Both the position numbers and the translations under genes were made by a program. Source: an uncultured Planctomycetota bacterium (GTDB lineage Bacteria; Planctomycetota; Phycisphaerae; UBA1845; UTPLA1). From it: a DNA stretch of 64,000 bases. Below are positions 25,245 through 35,289 of the stretch, piece by piece. Below the pieces are notes generated by a model. The model had not been told where the DNA came from. It saw only the letters and a list, made by a program, of their open reading frames with translations, and ran no database searches. Location of the stretch: the NCBI GenBank assembly GCA_900696465.1, contig CAADGE010000022.1:1-64000 (forward strand). Direction: 5' to 3'. The number at the start of each line of letters is the position of its first letter. The first letter of the stretch is position 1.

Positions 25245-28200
25245 ATGAAACGTCACCCTGTTTACGCCCTCGTTCTGCTTGCTCTCGGCTTGGTGGTGGC
25301 CATCACCGGGGCACAGCCGCCCGCCACACTGATTGAGGCCGCTCCGACGACTGACCTTACCGGAACGGGTTCTCCACGAGGTACGCTCTGCCAGCCGGCG
25401 CCCGGCGGCCTGAGCTGCGGCATCATTGATTGTCCCGACGGCGTTTCGAAATGCCGACCGCGATGCGTCAAGCAGCTTGCTACGGGCGAGATCGAGATCG
25501 TCGAGTGTGACTGCCGTACCGGTGACGAGTGCTACGTCCTCTGGGCAGCCGGCACACTCCCCTTCTGTAACACGTTCTGTCCGCCCGGCGAGGTCTGCGT
25601 ACGAACCGAGTTCCTCGATCCCGTGACCGGCGATCTGACCATCTGCTGCGATTGTCAGCCGACGAACGAGTGCGGGCCGGAGTCCAACGGTCTTTCGTGC
25701 AGAACCGTCACCTGCGAGGACCCCACCGAGCAGTGCGTGACGAAGTGCATCGTCATCAATCAGGGTGTGATCACCATCGACGAATGCGACTGCCAGTCTC
25801 CGGATGAGTGCCACGTTTCCTGGACGCCGGGTACGCCGCCTTCGTGCGTGGGTGGATGTCCGCCCGGCATGGTCTGCGAGCAACAGGTCACGACCACGCC
25901 GACCGGCGGCACGCGAATCTGTTGTGTCTGTGTGCCCGAAGTCCCGGAAATCTGCACGATTACACCGGAAGGCACCGACTGCGTGGGGCCCTGTCCGGTC
26001 GGTTCGCCGATACCGTGCCGCGCATCAAAAATCACCGAAAACCCGCTCACCGGCGACATCGTGGTCGAGCGGTGCGGTTGCGATTGCTGGCTCCGCCGCA
26101 ACGACGTCCCGCCCTACCAGTTCATCGGCTGCGTGGGTAAGGTCTGCGCCGAGACCGGCGAACCGTGCGAGATGGTCGTCACGAAGAATGGCGATGGTAC
26201 GATCACCTATGACTGCTGCCAGGAGCCGCCGGTCTGCGAACCGGAGGAGGACCGCCTTTCCTGCAAGCCGGTCGAATGTCCCGATCCGACAAGTCAGCTC
26301 TGTCTGCCCAAGTGCGTGCTCGTTGCTTTCGACGGCACGGTGACCATCAACGATTGCGACTGCCGCTCGCCGAACGAGTGTCATGTCCTGTTTGCTCCCG
26401 GCGCCGACCCGTCGTGCGTCGGCGGCTGTCCGCCGAACACGATCTGCGAACAGCAGATTTTCACCACGCCGGAAGGCACGCTGATCTGCTGCGAGTGTGT
26501 GCCTGATCCGCCGCGCTGCGAACCGACCGAAGATCGCCAGAACTGCAAGCCGTTTATCTGCCCGAACCCGGAGGAAACCTGTCGGCCGCGGTGCGTGCGC
26601 TATCGCGCGCCGGGCGGAGGCCTCCCGGGCTTTACGGAGGTCCTCGACTGCGTCTGTCGCAACATCGAGGAATGTCACGTCGTGCAGATCGGCGGCGCCG
26701 CGCCGTCGTGCGAGGGCTTCTGCCCCCCGGGAATGTTCTGTGCGCGTAACATCGTGGAGTACTCGGACGGCTCCGTCGAAATCTGCTGCGACTGCGTCGC
26801 GCCGGAATGCGAATGCCCCGGCGACGTGAACGGCGACCATAAGGTGGACGGCCTCGATATTGCCGGCTTCGTGCGCTGCCTGCTGGGTAATCCGCTGCCG
26901 GGAGACAACTGTACCTGTGCAGATCTGAACGGCGACGGCCTTTACAACTTGCTGGACATCCAGTTCTTCATTCAGCTTCTGTTTGAGAAGCCCGTCTGCA
27001 ACGATACCGAGTGCTGCCCGCGGGAGGATCTGGTGCTCGACCTTGCAACAGGCGTTGACGGTGATGGAAATCTGATTCCTGCGGGGCAGGATGACGATAA
27101 CTGGGTCGTCACGCTCGATGCCGGCGGCGGCACCGTTCCGCGTCCGGCGGAGATCGTTACGCCGCATCCGTTCTGGCAGACGATTCCGGGGACGCAGTGG
27201 ATCAGTTCCGACTATTACGGCCCCAACGGCGACTACGCCTACGAGTTCTGCTTCTGCCTGGACGACCGCTTCAAGTTCCCGACGCTCACCGTGCAGGTCC
27301 GCGGGGACGACGCCTGCGCCGTTTATCTCAACGGCAACTTCCTCGGCTTCGGCGCGACGTTTAACGCGGCCACGCCGGCGCTGATTACCACAAGCAATCC
27401 GGCGTTCTTCCTGCCGGGCGAGAATTGTCTGCGCGTCGAAGTGCAGAACATCGGCGGACCTCCGACCGGCATCAACCTCGCCGGCACCGTCACCGCACGG
27501 GACGGCAAGTGCTGCTGCCCGCCGAAGGACCTCGATAAGCAAATCGCCTCGGGCGTCGACGACCCGCTCGGCAACCTGATCCCGTTCGGGCAGGACGACG
27601 ACACCTGGACGGTCACGGTCGACGCCAGCGGCGGCAGCGTGCCGCGCCCGGCGACCGTGATCACGCCGCACCCGGCATGGTTGACCATACCAGGCACGCG
27701 GTGGATCAGTGCGGCGCAGACGGGGCCGAATGGAGACTACGTCTATCAGTACTGTTTCTGTCTCGATCCGCGCTTCAAGAATGCGGCGCTGTCATTGCAG
27801 CTGCGAGCCGACGACTACGCAACCGTCTGGCTCAACGGCGTGCAGGTAGGAGCGACCCCGACCAGCTACTCCTTCAACACGCCCAACCCCACCAGTGTGG
27901 TCGTCACCAACCAGGCCCTCTTCCGCCCGTGCGAAAACTGCGTTGAGATCGTCGTCACCAACTCGCACGGCGTGGTTACCGGTCTGAATGTGGCCGGCTC
28001 CATCACCGCCGACGACGGACTCTGCTGTGACGATCGGGTACCGTTTCAGTACTCCTGCTGCATGCCCGATGGCAGCTGCATCGACCTGAAGCCGGGCGAT
28101 GACCGCTGCCCGATCGGTGGGACCCTGATCCTGGGGCCTTGCGAGGCGACGGTGCCGTGCTGTCTGGCGGACGGTTCGTGTATCTACACGGATCCGCGGT

Positions 28201-29069
28201 GCTGTCAGATGGCACACGGGGCGATCCTCAGCGTCGCGGCGGACTGCCAGACAGCGCCGGAGGCGTGCTGCTACGAGCAGCAAGGGGTCACGTTGTGCAT
28301 CGACGCGAATCCGGCCTGCTGCATCGAGCGATACGGTGGTACGCCGCAGGGACCGGGGACGATCTGCCTCGGTGACCTCAACAACAATGGTACAGACGAC
28401 GCCTGCGAAGGCCCTGGCAATCTGTGCGGACCGAATCCGCACGATCCCCTGAGCTGCCTGCCGACGCAGTGCCCGAGCCCTGCGAATGAGCAGTGCATGC
28501 CGAAGTGTGTGCGCATGGACAGTGTAAGTGGCGCGATCCTGGAGGTCATGGACTGCTCGTGTCAGGGTCCAGACACCTGTCGCGTCGCCTGGGACCCGGC
28601 GATGCCGATCCTACCTTACTGCACTGGCACGTGTCCTCCAGGGTATATCTGTGTGCAGAGAAATGTTCATCTCGGCGATGGCACGCAGATGGTGTGTTGT
28701 AACTGCGAGTTGGACCCGTATTGTCCGAGTCAAACGCTTTCCGGCCAAATGTGTTTCTACTATTGGCCGTCCCGTGAGGGGTGTTCGCCGCCCACGCCGG
28801 GCAAGATTTGCGAATCGAAGATCTTGGTTTTCTACCCGCCACTCTTCGCGTTGGAATGCAACTGTTTTGTGCCGGGCGAGAACGTCTGCGGGCCAATCGA
28901 CGTGGTGACCGAGCATACGGGGGTAAGTCACATGACTTGCCGACAGGGTTGTCCGCCAGGTGCCGCATGTGTGATCTTCGTGAATGGTGTGCCGACGGCT
29001 GCGAATACGATCAGTACGACTGATCTGCAGTACACGGATATGGTGGAGTGTCGGTGTTACAACCCGTAG
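25245..29069 (+). CDS. Large secreted Cys-rich modular protein with dockerin-like pair, 1274 aa
   Basis: A signal peptide covers about residues 1-25 (HPVYALVLLALGLVVAITGA). Five Cys-rich modules of about 85-95 residues follow, each with a pattern like LSC...C...C, I.ECDC, ECHV...PG..PSC, CPPG..C and ICC.C; the third is divergent. Next comes a dockerin-like pair (GDVNGDHKVDGLDIAG and DLNGDGLYNLLDIQ). Two similar beta-rich domains of about 140 residues follow, each with NLIP.GQDDD.W, PR...TPHP and WLNGV or YLNGN, resembling carbohydrate-binding sandwiches. CC.PDGSC motifs come next, then two more Cys-rich modules at the C-terminus. Function unknown; an extracellular structural or adhesive role is likely. 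The start at 25245 has an AGGAGAG site. Confidence 0.88.
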   Translation: MKRHPVYALVLLALGLVVAITGAQPPATLIEAAPTTDLTGTGSPRGTLCQPAPGGLSCGIIDCPDGVSKCRPRCVKQLATGEIEIVECDCRTGDECYVLWAAGTLPFCNTFCPPGEVCVRTEFLDPVTGDLTICCDCQPTNECGPESNGLSCRTVTCEDPTEQCVTKCIVINQGVITIDECDCQSPDECHVSWTPGTPPSCVGGCPPGMVCEQQVTTTPTGGTRICCVCVPEVPEICTITPEGTDCVGPCPVGSPIPCRASKITENPLTGDIVVERCGCDCWLRRNDVPPYQFIGCVGKVCAETGEPCEMVVTKNGDGTITYDCCQEPPVCEPEEDRLSCKPVECPDPTSQLCLPKCVLVAFDGTVTINDCDCRSPNECHVLFAPGADPSCVGGCPPNTICEQQIFTTPEGTLICCECVPDPPRCEPTEDRQNCKPFICPNPEETCRPRCVRYRAPGGGLPGFTEVLDCVCRNIEECHVVQIGGAAPSCEGFCPPGMFCARNIVEYSDGSVEICCDCVAPECECPGDVNGDHKVDGLDIAGFVRCLLGNPLPGDNCTCADLNGDGLYNLLDIQFFIQLLFEKPVCNDTECCPREDLVLDLATGVDGDGNLIPAGQDDDNWVVTLDAGGGTVPRPAEIVTPHPFWQTIPGTQWISSDYYGPNGDYAYEFCFCLDDRFKFPTLTVQVRGDDACAVYLNGNFLGFGATFNAATPALITTSNPAFFLPGENCLRVEVQNIGGPPTGINLAGTVTARDGKCCCPPKDLDKQIASGVDDPLGNLIPFGQDDDTWTVTVDASGGSVPRPATVITPHPAWLTIPGTRWISAAQTGPNGDYVYQYCFCLDPRFKNAALSLQLRADDYATVWLNGVQVGATPTSYSFNTPNPTSVVVTNQALFRPCENCVEIVVTNSHGVVTGLNVAGSITADDGLCCDDRVPFQYSCCMPDGSCIDLKPGDDRCPIGGTLILGPCEATVPCCLADGSCIYTDPRCCQMAHGAILSVAADCQTAPEACCYEQQGVTLCIDANPACCIERYGGTPQGPGTICLGDLNNNGTDDACEGPGNLCGPNPHDPLSCLPTQCPSPANEQCMPKCVRMDSVSGAILEVMDCSCQGPDTCRVAWDPAMPILPYCTGTCPPGYICVQRNVHLGDGTQMVCCNCELDPYCPSQTLSGQMCFYYWPSREGCSPPTPGKICESKILVFYPPLFALECNCFVPGENVCGPIDVVTEHTGVSHMTCRQGCPPGAACVIFVNGVPTAANTISTTDLQYTDMVECRCYNP

Positions 29070-29124
29070 CACCGCGAACCCGTGCCCGGAGCGCATGCCA
29101 CGGGCTGATGAGCAAGTCGAAGGT

Positions 29125-30975
29125 TTATTCTGCGGGCGGCACGATGCCGGGCGCTGGTGATTTCGACTCGGTTGGATCGATGCCATCGCCGTGCAGGTCC
29201 ACCGCGATATCCTCAAATCCGCGGCGGCGTCTGCGCATTGTGTGAATGAAGAACATCATCGCGCCGGCGGCGGCGTAACCAGCGGCGATGCGATAGCCAC
29301 GGTGCAGAAACGTCCCAGGCGGAAGTTCCAATTCGAGCGCCGTGCCCTTCGCCGCATCTTCCGTGCGCTGCCAGACGAGCAGTTCGCGTGCGGTGTATTC
29401 ATATCTCCCCGGTTCAACACGATAGGCGTGATGAAACCCCAGCAGCGTGATCGCCGCGGAGAGCAGGCACCAGACGCCCGCCGTGCGAAAGCTGCGATCA
29501 ATGAGAAACGCCGTGATCGCGGTGATGATCATCCCGGTGAGCACGAAGCCGCTGTTCGCACCGGCCAGGGCGAGCACGCCGATCGGCCACCACGCATCCG
29601 TGCGCACGGTCTCCAGCGCCTCGCCGTGCTGCGTGATCATCGGCAGGATGCCTTCCGTCGCGCCCACGGCAGGAAGCACATGGGGTAACAGAAACACCGC
29701 CATCATCGCCACCGCCGGGAAGAACCCCAGGGCCACGGCCGGATAATGCCGCGTCGGCACGGCTTCGTACGCCTGTGCCGCGATAATGACACCGATCCAC
29801 AACACAATTGCCATCCCCGCCTCGATCGGGATCACGCTGACAAACAGCGTCCCGAGGCCGAAGAGAAAAATCAGCGTGAAGAAGACGGCGTTGATGATCG
29901 AGTAGCCGCACCGTGCACCGAGGGCCTTCCAGCCGGGGTGGCCGATGTAGATCGTCGTCGGGAAACAGCTTCCGAAGAGCCCCGCGGCGATCGAGCCGAT
30001 GCCGTTGACCGCCATGCACGGGCCGGTGGAAAACCGATCGCCCGCCGCCTCGGCCGATTCGATGTTCTGCAGCGAACCGACGGCGTTGATCAGACCCATT
30101 GGCACGATCACGCCGAGAAACGACCACAGCAGGGCCCGGTCATTTGCAAGCAAAGCCCACGCGTCCGAGCCGCTGAAGATCGGCAGGTACAGCTTGTCCC
30201 ACGCCGGCGATTCGATCAGGGCTCCGAGCGACTGACGCACCTCGCCGAATGCCGCACCGACGGCACTCGCGCTCATGATCTCCGGCCCCATGCCCGGGAT
30301 CAGCGGCACCGTCCATGCCAGCACCGTTCCCGCGATGACCGCCGCCAGTCCGCTGGGCACCCCGAGCGGGAAACGCACCTTCGCGAAGTATCCGATCAGC
30401 ACGATGAACAGCGGCAAGATTGCCACCAGCGGTCGCTCGAAAATCTGAAACGCGAACGGGCTGGCGATGAAGATGATGCCGATGGCCGCGAGGGCCGAGA
30501 GCAGCGCCGCCCGCGGCGTCACCCGTCGTACCCATCCGCCGATAAACGCCCCGGCGAACTCAATCAGCCCGCTGCCGATGCACGCCAGCAGGCCGATCTG
30601 CCACGCGATCTGGGCGGCCTTATCCGGTCCGTATTCGGGCATCGCAGAGTAACGCTGATACACCGGCGCGAGGATGAAAAGGATGAAGGCGAAGACGGTC
30701 GGCGTGTTGATGCCGTAGGGCAGGGCGGTGCAGGTGAGGTTGCCGTCGCGCCGGGCGACCCGCCGGGCGTGCAGGGCGTAATAGACATTGCCGATGAAGA
30801 GACTCACCGCAATGCCCGGCAGCACGCGGGTAAAGAGCAGCGCATCAGTAAAGCCGCAGAGCTGCTTGCACAGGGCGACGATGACGAGGACCTGCACAAG
30901 GTTATCAACGGCCAGGCCGAAGAACCCGTCGAGATCACCTTTGACGAACCAGGGATAGCGCTTCTTCATGACCAT
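29125..30975 (-). CDS. NCS2-type xanthine/uracil/purine permease family protein, 616 aa
   Basis: An integral membrane transporter with about 12 hydrophobic segments. The N-terminal WFVKGDLDGFFGLAVDNLVQ and the polytopic core resemble the nucleobase permease superfamily, closest by eye to the AzgA-like branch. Features include LPYGINTPTVFAFI in the early part and FGSCFPTTIYIGHPGWKALG mid-protein. The last 100 residues include extra helices and a charged tail not typical of short NCS2 proteins. Substrate cannot be read from the sequence. The ATG at 30975 or the one at 30969 may be the start; neither has a clear ribosome site. It is divergent from uvrA. Confidence 0.82.
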   Translation of the reverse strand: MVMKKRYPWFVKGDLDGFFGLAVDNLVQVLVIVALCKQLCGFTDALLFTRVLPGIAVSLFIGNVYYALHARRVARRDGNLTCTALPYGINTPTVFAFILFILAPVYQRYSAMPEYGPDKAAQIAWQIGLLACIGSGLIEFAGAFIGGWVRRVTPRAALLSALAAIGIIFIASPFAFQIFERPLVAILPLFIVLIGYFAKVRFPLGVPSGLAAVIAGTVLAWTVPLIPGMGPEIMSASAVGAAFGEVRQSLGALIESPAWDKLYLPIFSGSDAWALLANDRALLWSFLGVIVPMGLINAVGSLQNIESAEAAGDRFSTGPCMAVNGIGSIAAGLFGSCFPTTIYIGHPGWKALGARCGYSIINAVFFTLIFLFGLGTLFVSVIPIEAGMAIVLWIGVIIAAQAYEAVPTRHYPAVALGFFPAVAMMAVFLLPHVLPAVGATEGILPMITQHGEALETVRTDAWWPIGVLALAGANSGFVLTGMIITAITAFLIDRSFRTAGVWCLLSAAITLLGFHHAYRVEPGRYEYTARELLVWQRTEDAAKGTALELELPPGTFLHRGYRIAAGYAAAGAMMFFIHTMRRRRRGFEDIAVDLHGDGIDPTESKSPAPGIVPPAE

Positions 30976-31298
30976 TCAAGCATCTAGAGGATACTTGCCT
31001 CAGGCCGCAGGAATATTCGACCGGCCATGTGTTATATCGGCGAAGGACGCATACGAGTCGGCAATACTCCAGAGAGTATCTTGCGGAGATGCAGCAATCC
31101 TGCCTGGAAAGGGTGGCATGGGCAAACTTCATCGAAAGGCATCCCGTCTACGATGCTGACCAGGATAATCATTTTCCTATCAACCGATCTGACGCAACTG
31201 CTTCACCACCGTTTCTCACAGTGGCCGTGCCCCGTCCCGCGCGGTAGCATCGTCCGATTCCGCACGGCGTGATTTTCAGGTTCCGGCGGTCGCGCGGA
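30976..31298. other. Divergent intergenic region, permease / uvrA
   Basis: About 320 bases without a gene. I looked for a conserved purine riboswitch core in the permease leader and for a recognisable SOS operator before uvrA and found neither. A GATAAT hexamer at 31163-31168 could be a -10 box for uvrA, with no good -35. Confidence 0.4.
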
Positions 31299-34247
31299 AT
31301 GTACCAACCGGCGGCGATAACCATGCAGGGCGACGACAGATGCATCACCATCCGCGGTGCGAGGACGCACAACCTCCGCAACATCGACCTTGACATCCCG
31401 CGCGATCGGCTTGTCGTCATCACCGGCTTATCCGGCTCAGGCAAGAGCAGTCTGGCCTTCGACACCATCTACGCCGAAGGGCAGCGGAAATACGTCGAAT
31501 CCCTCTCCGCATACGCCCGCCAGTTCCTCGGCCAGATGGTCAAACCCGACGTCGATCACATCGCCGGCCTGCCGCCGACGATCGCCATCGCCCAGCAGAG
31601 CGTCCGGGCAAATCCGCGAAGCACCGTCGCCACGGCCACGGAAATCTACGACTACCTGCGACTGCTCTACGCCCGGGTAGGCACACCGACCTGCCCGAAG
31701 TGCGGTCGCACCGTGGCGGCGCAGACCGTGCCGCAAATGGTCGATCGGGTTCTGTCACTTCCCGAAGAGACGAAGCTCATGGTGCTTGCACCGCTGGTTC
31801 GCAAGGGCGTCGCCTCCGGCGCTGCGTCCGGTCGACGACCGGAAGCCGCTGCGATCGGATCGCACGCCGCTTCAACGGATCGCAGCCCGCGGGCAAACGC
31901 CCTCAACCCGCAGGAGGTCCTCACGCGCGTCCTCCGCGAGGGCTTTGTGCGTGTGCGCATCGACGGCGATGTGTACGAGGTCAAATCACCTCCCAAACTC
32001 GAAAAATCCGGGAAGCACGACATCGAGGTAGTCGTCGACCGGCTGATCATCCGGCCCGACCTGCGCACCCGCGTGACGGAATCCATCGAAACCGCCCTGA
32101 AAGTCGGCGACGGCGTGGCGGTCGTGTCGCACCAGTCGCCGGACACTGGACCAGTTACCAGAGACATCTGGCGAGACGAGATCTTCAGCGAGCGCTACGC
32201 CTGTGCGCAGTGTGACGTGCGCTTGCCGCCGCTCGAGCCGCGCCTGTTTTCCTTCAATGCGCCGCACGGCGCCTGCCCGCAGTGCGATGGTCTTGGCACT
32301 GTTCTCGAGTTCGATCCTGAACTGGTCGTGCCCGATCCCGACCTGCCGCTCGAACGCGGAGCGATCGCACCGTGGCGCGGCGGTCCCGGCGCGACCTGGG
32401 CAAAGCTGCTCCGACAGTTCTGCGAGGCCTTTCAGGTCTCGCCGGCGACGCCGTTCAAGTCCCTCCCGGCCGCGAAGCGCGAGCTGCTGCTCGAGGGCAC
32501 CAGCACGGCCGATGACAAGAAGCACGGCGCGACTTTTGAAGGCGTCATCCCAAACCTCAAGCGCCGCTGGAACGAAGCAGACAGCGAAAAGGTCAAGGCC
32601 CGGCTCCACGCGTACATGTCCGAACACAAATGCTCGGCCTGCGGCGGCGCCCGCCTGCGTCCGGAGGCCCTCGCCGTCCGGATTGCCGACAAGAACATCG
32701 ACGATCTGACAGGCATGAGCATTGATGCCGCGGCGGGGCTGGTCTCGTCGCTCCGATTCTCCGGCGAGGCCGAGACGATCGCCGCGCCGATTCTCCGCGA
32801 GATCCACCGCAAGCTGCAGTTCATGATCGACGTGGGCATCGGCTACCTCACGCTCTCACGGTCCAGCGCCTCGCTCTCCGGCGGTGAGGCGCAGCGCATC
32901 CGTCTGGCCACGCAGGTCGGTAGCGGCCTCGTCGGCGTCTGCTACGTCCTCGATGAGCCGACCATCGGTCTCCACCAGCGCGACAACGCCCGGCTGATCG
33001 CCACCCTGCGACACCTGGTCGACCTGGGCAACAGCGTGCTCGTCGTCGAGCATGATGTGGACACGATTCACGCCGCCGACTGGATCGTGGACATCGGTCC
33101 CGAAGCCGGCGCCCACGGAGGCCGCGTCCTGGTCAACGGACCGCGTGCCGCGCTGCTGGCATCGAGCGAATCCATCACCGCGAAGTACCTCCGCGGCGAG
33201 CTGCGCATCGAGATGCCCGCGAAGCGCCGAAGCGTGTCCATGAAGCGCTGCCTGGAGATCAAAGCGGCGGCGGAAAACAATCTGAAGAAAATCGACGTGC
33301 GCTTCCCGCTCGGCGTCTTCTGCTGCGTCACCGGCGTCTCCGGCTCCGGAAAGTCCACCCTGGTCAATCAGATCCTCCTCCCTGCCCTGCGCCGACGGCT
33401 GTCCGGCTCGCACGAACGACCCGGCGCACACGACAAAATCCTCGGCATCAGCCAGATCGACAAGGTCATCGAGATCGACCAGTCACCCATCGGCAAGAGC
33501 CCGCGGTCGAACCCGGCAACCTACACCGGGGTCTTCGATCAGATCCGCGACCTCTACGCGAAGACGCGCGAGGCGAAGCTGCGCGGCTACAACGCGGCCC
33601 GGTTCTCCTTCAATGTTAAAGGCGGCCGCTGCGAAGCGTGTCAGGGACAAGGCACCCGGCGGATCGAAATGCACTTCCTGCCGGACCTCTTCGTCGAGTG
33701 CGCCGAATGCCGGGGCACACGCTACAGTCGCGAAACGCTGGATATCCGATACCGCGGGAAGACCATCGCCGACGTGCTCGCCCTCCGGGTCGAAGAGGCC
33801 GTCGACTTCTTCGAGAGCTTCAGCAACATCCGCCAGATGCTCACCGCCCTGTGCGACGTGGGGCTGGGCTACATCCAGCTCGGCCAGTCCTCGACGACCA
33901 TGAGCGGCGGCGAGGCCCAGCGCGTCAAGCTCGCCGCCGAGCTCGGCCGCTCCGCCGCAGGCCACACCCTCTACGTCCTCGACGAACCGACCACCGGCCT
34001 GCACTTCGCCGACATCCACAAACTTGTGGACGTGCTCAACCGACTCGTCAACCTCGGCCACAGCGTCCTCGTCATTGAACACAACCTCGACGTGGTCAAA
34101 CAGGCCGACTGGATCATCGACCTCGGCCCCGAAGGCGGTGACGCCGGTGGAAGAATCATCGCCGAAGGCGCCCCGGAAGACATCGCGGCCAACGAACGAA
34201 GCCAGACCGGCCGCTATCTGCAAACCCTACTCCGCCAGCCGTCGTAG
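31299..34247 (+). CDS. uvrA: UvrABC excinuclease subunit A, 982 aa
   Basis: The damage-sensing ATPase of nucleotide excision repair. Two ABC modules are seen: Walker [13 protein letters not shown] (near residue 39) and [12 protein letters not shown] (near 688), with signatures LSGGEAQRI and [11 protein letters not shown]. Zinc sites are [23 protein letters not shown] and [17 protein letters not shown]. The family motif [10 protein letters not shown] is present. The region after the first zinc site has an insertion rich in Ala, Gly and Ser ([20 protein letters not shown]). The start may be 31299 or an internal Met at 31323. Length is slightly above the usual 940. Confidence 0.96.
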   Translation: MYQPAAITMQGDDRCITIRGARTHNLRNIDLDIPRDRLVVITGLSGSGKSSLAFDTIYAEGQRKYVESLSAYARQFLGQMVKPDVDHIAGLPPTIAIAQQSVRANPRSTVATATEIYDYLRLLYARVGTPTCPKCGRTVAAQTVPQMVDRVLSLPEETKLMVLAPLVRKGVASGAASGRRPEAAAIGSHAASTDRSPRANALNPQEVLTRVLREGFVRVRIDGDVYEVKSPPKLEKSGKHDIEVVVDRLIIRPDLRTRVTESIETALKVGDGVAVVSHQSPDTGPVTRDIWRDEIFSERYACAQCDVRLPPLEPRLFSFNAPHGACPQCDGLGTVLEFDPELVVPDPDLPLERGAIAPWRGGPGATWAKLLRQFCEAFQVSPATPFKSLPAAKRELLLEGTSTADDKKHGATFEGVIPNLKRRWNEADSEKVKARLHAYMSEHKCSACGGARLRPEALAVRIADKNIDDLTGMSIDAAAGLVSSLRFSGEAETIAAPILREIHRKLQFMIDVGIGYLTLSRSSASLSGGEAQRIRLATQVGSGLVGVCYVLDEPTIGLHQRDNARLIATLRHLVDLGNSVLVVEHDVDTIHAADWIVDIGPEAGAHGGRVLVNGPRAALLASSESITAKYLRGELRIEMPAKRRSVSMKRCLEIKAAAENNLKKIDVRFPLGVFCCVTGVSGSGKSTLVNQILLPALRRRLSGSHERPGAHDKILGISQIDKVIEIDQSPIGKSPRSNPATYTGVFDQIRDLYAKTREAKLRGYNAARFSFNVKGGRCEACQGQGTRRIEMHFLPDLFVECAECRGTRYSRETLDIRYRGKTIADVLALRVEEAVDFFESFSNIRQMLTALCDVGLGYIQLGQSSTTMSGGEAQRVKLAAELGRSAAGHTLYVLDEPTTGLHFADIHKLVDVLNRLVNLGHSVLVIEHNLDVVKQADWIIDLGPEGGDAGGRIIAEGAPEDIAANERSQTGRYLQTLLRQPS

Positions 34248-34272
34248 GCGACATGCACACATCAGGCCGTCG

Positions 34273-35034
34273 TTAATCCATGTGTTCCACCTCGACGGCT
34301 CGATCATCACCGCCTTTTAGCCGCCGGGCCACCTGCGCTCGGAATCGCCGCTCGCAGCGCGTCAGTCGGCCCACGGAACACCCCAGCTCCCGCGCCAGTA
34401 CACGCAGCGACGTCTGCGCCGTTGGCTCGGGAATCATCCACCGCTGCCGCGCGCAGACCTCCACCACGCGATCATATCCCCGGCGTCCGAAGGGCGAGCG
34501 CTTCATCTCCTCCAGAACGTCATTCATCACCCGGCCCAGCCGCTCGCCCAGCTCCTCGTCTCCGCCGCAAGCACCTGCATTCTCGCCATCGCTTTTCGTA
34601 TTCGTTCGCCCGGATGCGGATCGCTCGGATACTGTTGCCGTTTCAGAATAGCGCACAACGCGCGGCACTGCGCCCGGATCGTGCCGATCTGCAGATGCGA
34701 GAGCTCGCTGTCGCAAGCGCTGGCGACGCTGCGTGATCATCGGTACGCGAATGGCCGGTCCATGCTCCTGCACGTATCGGCTCAGGGCAAACTCGATGCG
34801 AGAAAGGGCATACGGCTCAAAGCCGCCGTGCCGCGCCGGATCGTGGCTTCGCAGGGCCGCAGAGAGTACCAGCGCGCCTTCCTGAAAAAGATCGCGCTCG
34901 TCCCGTAGCGAGCGGCAGCGCCAGACCCGCCGGCGCACGCGCCGCATCGCCAGCCGCACCAGCGGCAGATGCTGCTCCACAAGACCGCGCTGCGCCGCGC
35001 TCAGCGCCCCGAGCGGGATGGTCGCCTGTGGCAT
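34273..35034 (-). CDS. Sigma-70 family protein, 253 aa
   Basis: The region 2-like segment covers HLPLVRLAMRRVRRR, DERDLFQEGALVLSAALRSHDP and FEPYALSRIEFALSRYVQEHG, which matches the -10 recognition helix of sigma factors. A polar linker (about residues 120-165) follows, then a C-terminal helix-turn-helix-like segment (LRVLARELGCSVGRLTRCERRF). The linker has low complexity. It is not a classical ECF protein; it is closer in layout to group 3 factors but short. The start at 35034 has a GAGGT site. A near-consensus promoter lies 55 bases upstream. It converges with uvrA, with 25 bases between stops. Confidence 0.75.
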   Translation of the reverse strand: MPQATIPLGALSAAQRGLVEQHLPLVRLAMRRVRRRVWRCRSLRDERDLFQEGALVLSAALRSHDPARHGGFEPYALSRIEFALSRYVQEHGPAIRVPMITQRRQRLRQRALASADRHDPGAVPRVVRYSETATVSERSASGRTNTKSDGENAGACGGDEELGERLGRVMNDVLEEMKRSPFGRRGYDRVVEVCARQRWMIPEPTAQTSLRVLARELGCSVGRLTRCERRFRAQVARRLKGGDDRAVEVEHMD

Positions 35035-35088
35035 GCTGTACCTCATAACAACAAGAGCCGGATCAGAAATTCACCCGGACCACAACCT

Positions 35089-35117
35089 AACATATACCAA
35101 ACATACGGGAAAGTCAA
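35089..35117 (-). promoter_or_regulatory. Near-consensus sigma-70 promoter for the sigma-like gene
   Basis: On the minus strand, TTGACT (35117-35112) and TATGTT (35094-35089) are separated by 17 bases. It lies about 55 bases before the start at 35034. The spacing and both hexamers are close to the housekeeping consensus. Confidence 0.65.
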
Positions 35118-35289
35118 ATCGTCGAACAGGCCCATGCGTCGCTGTCAGCCACATTCACGGATGGTGAGATTCCGAATCTGCTCACGCACGGGCACGCTCA
35201 CGCTAGCCCATGCCGCCCAGCCGGCGTAAGCGCGAGGGTACGAGGAACATGAATGCCGCTTGGCAGAGTGGAACCAGCGTAAGCGCCTG

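Noticed and set aside
26025-27671. Long open frame antiparallel to the Cys-rich protein gene
   Set aside because: No domain, no ribosome site, and the opposite strand encodes a clear signal peptide and ordered Cys modules.
30976-31060. Purine riboswitch in the leader of the permease gene
   Set aside because: The conserved core and paired loops of that riboswitch are not present.
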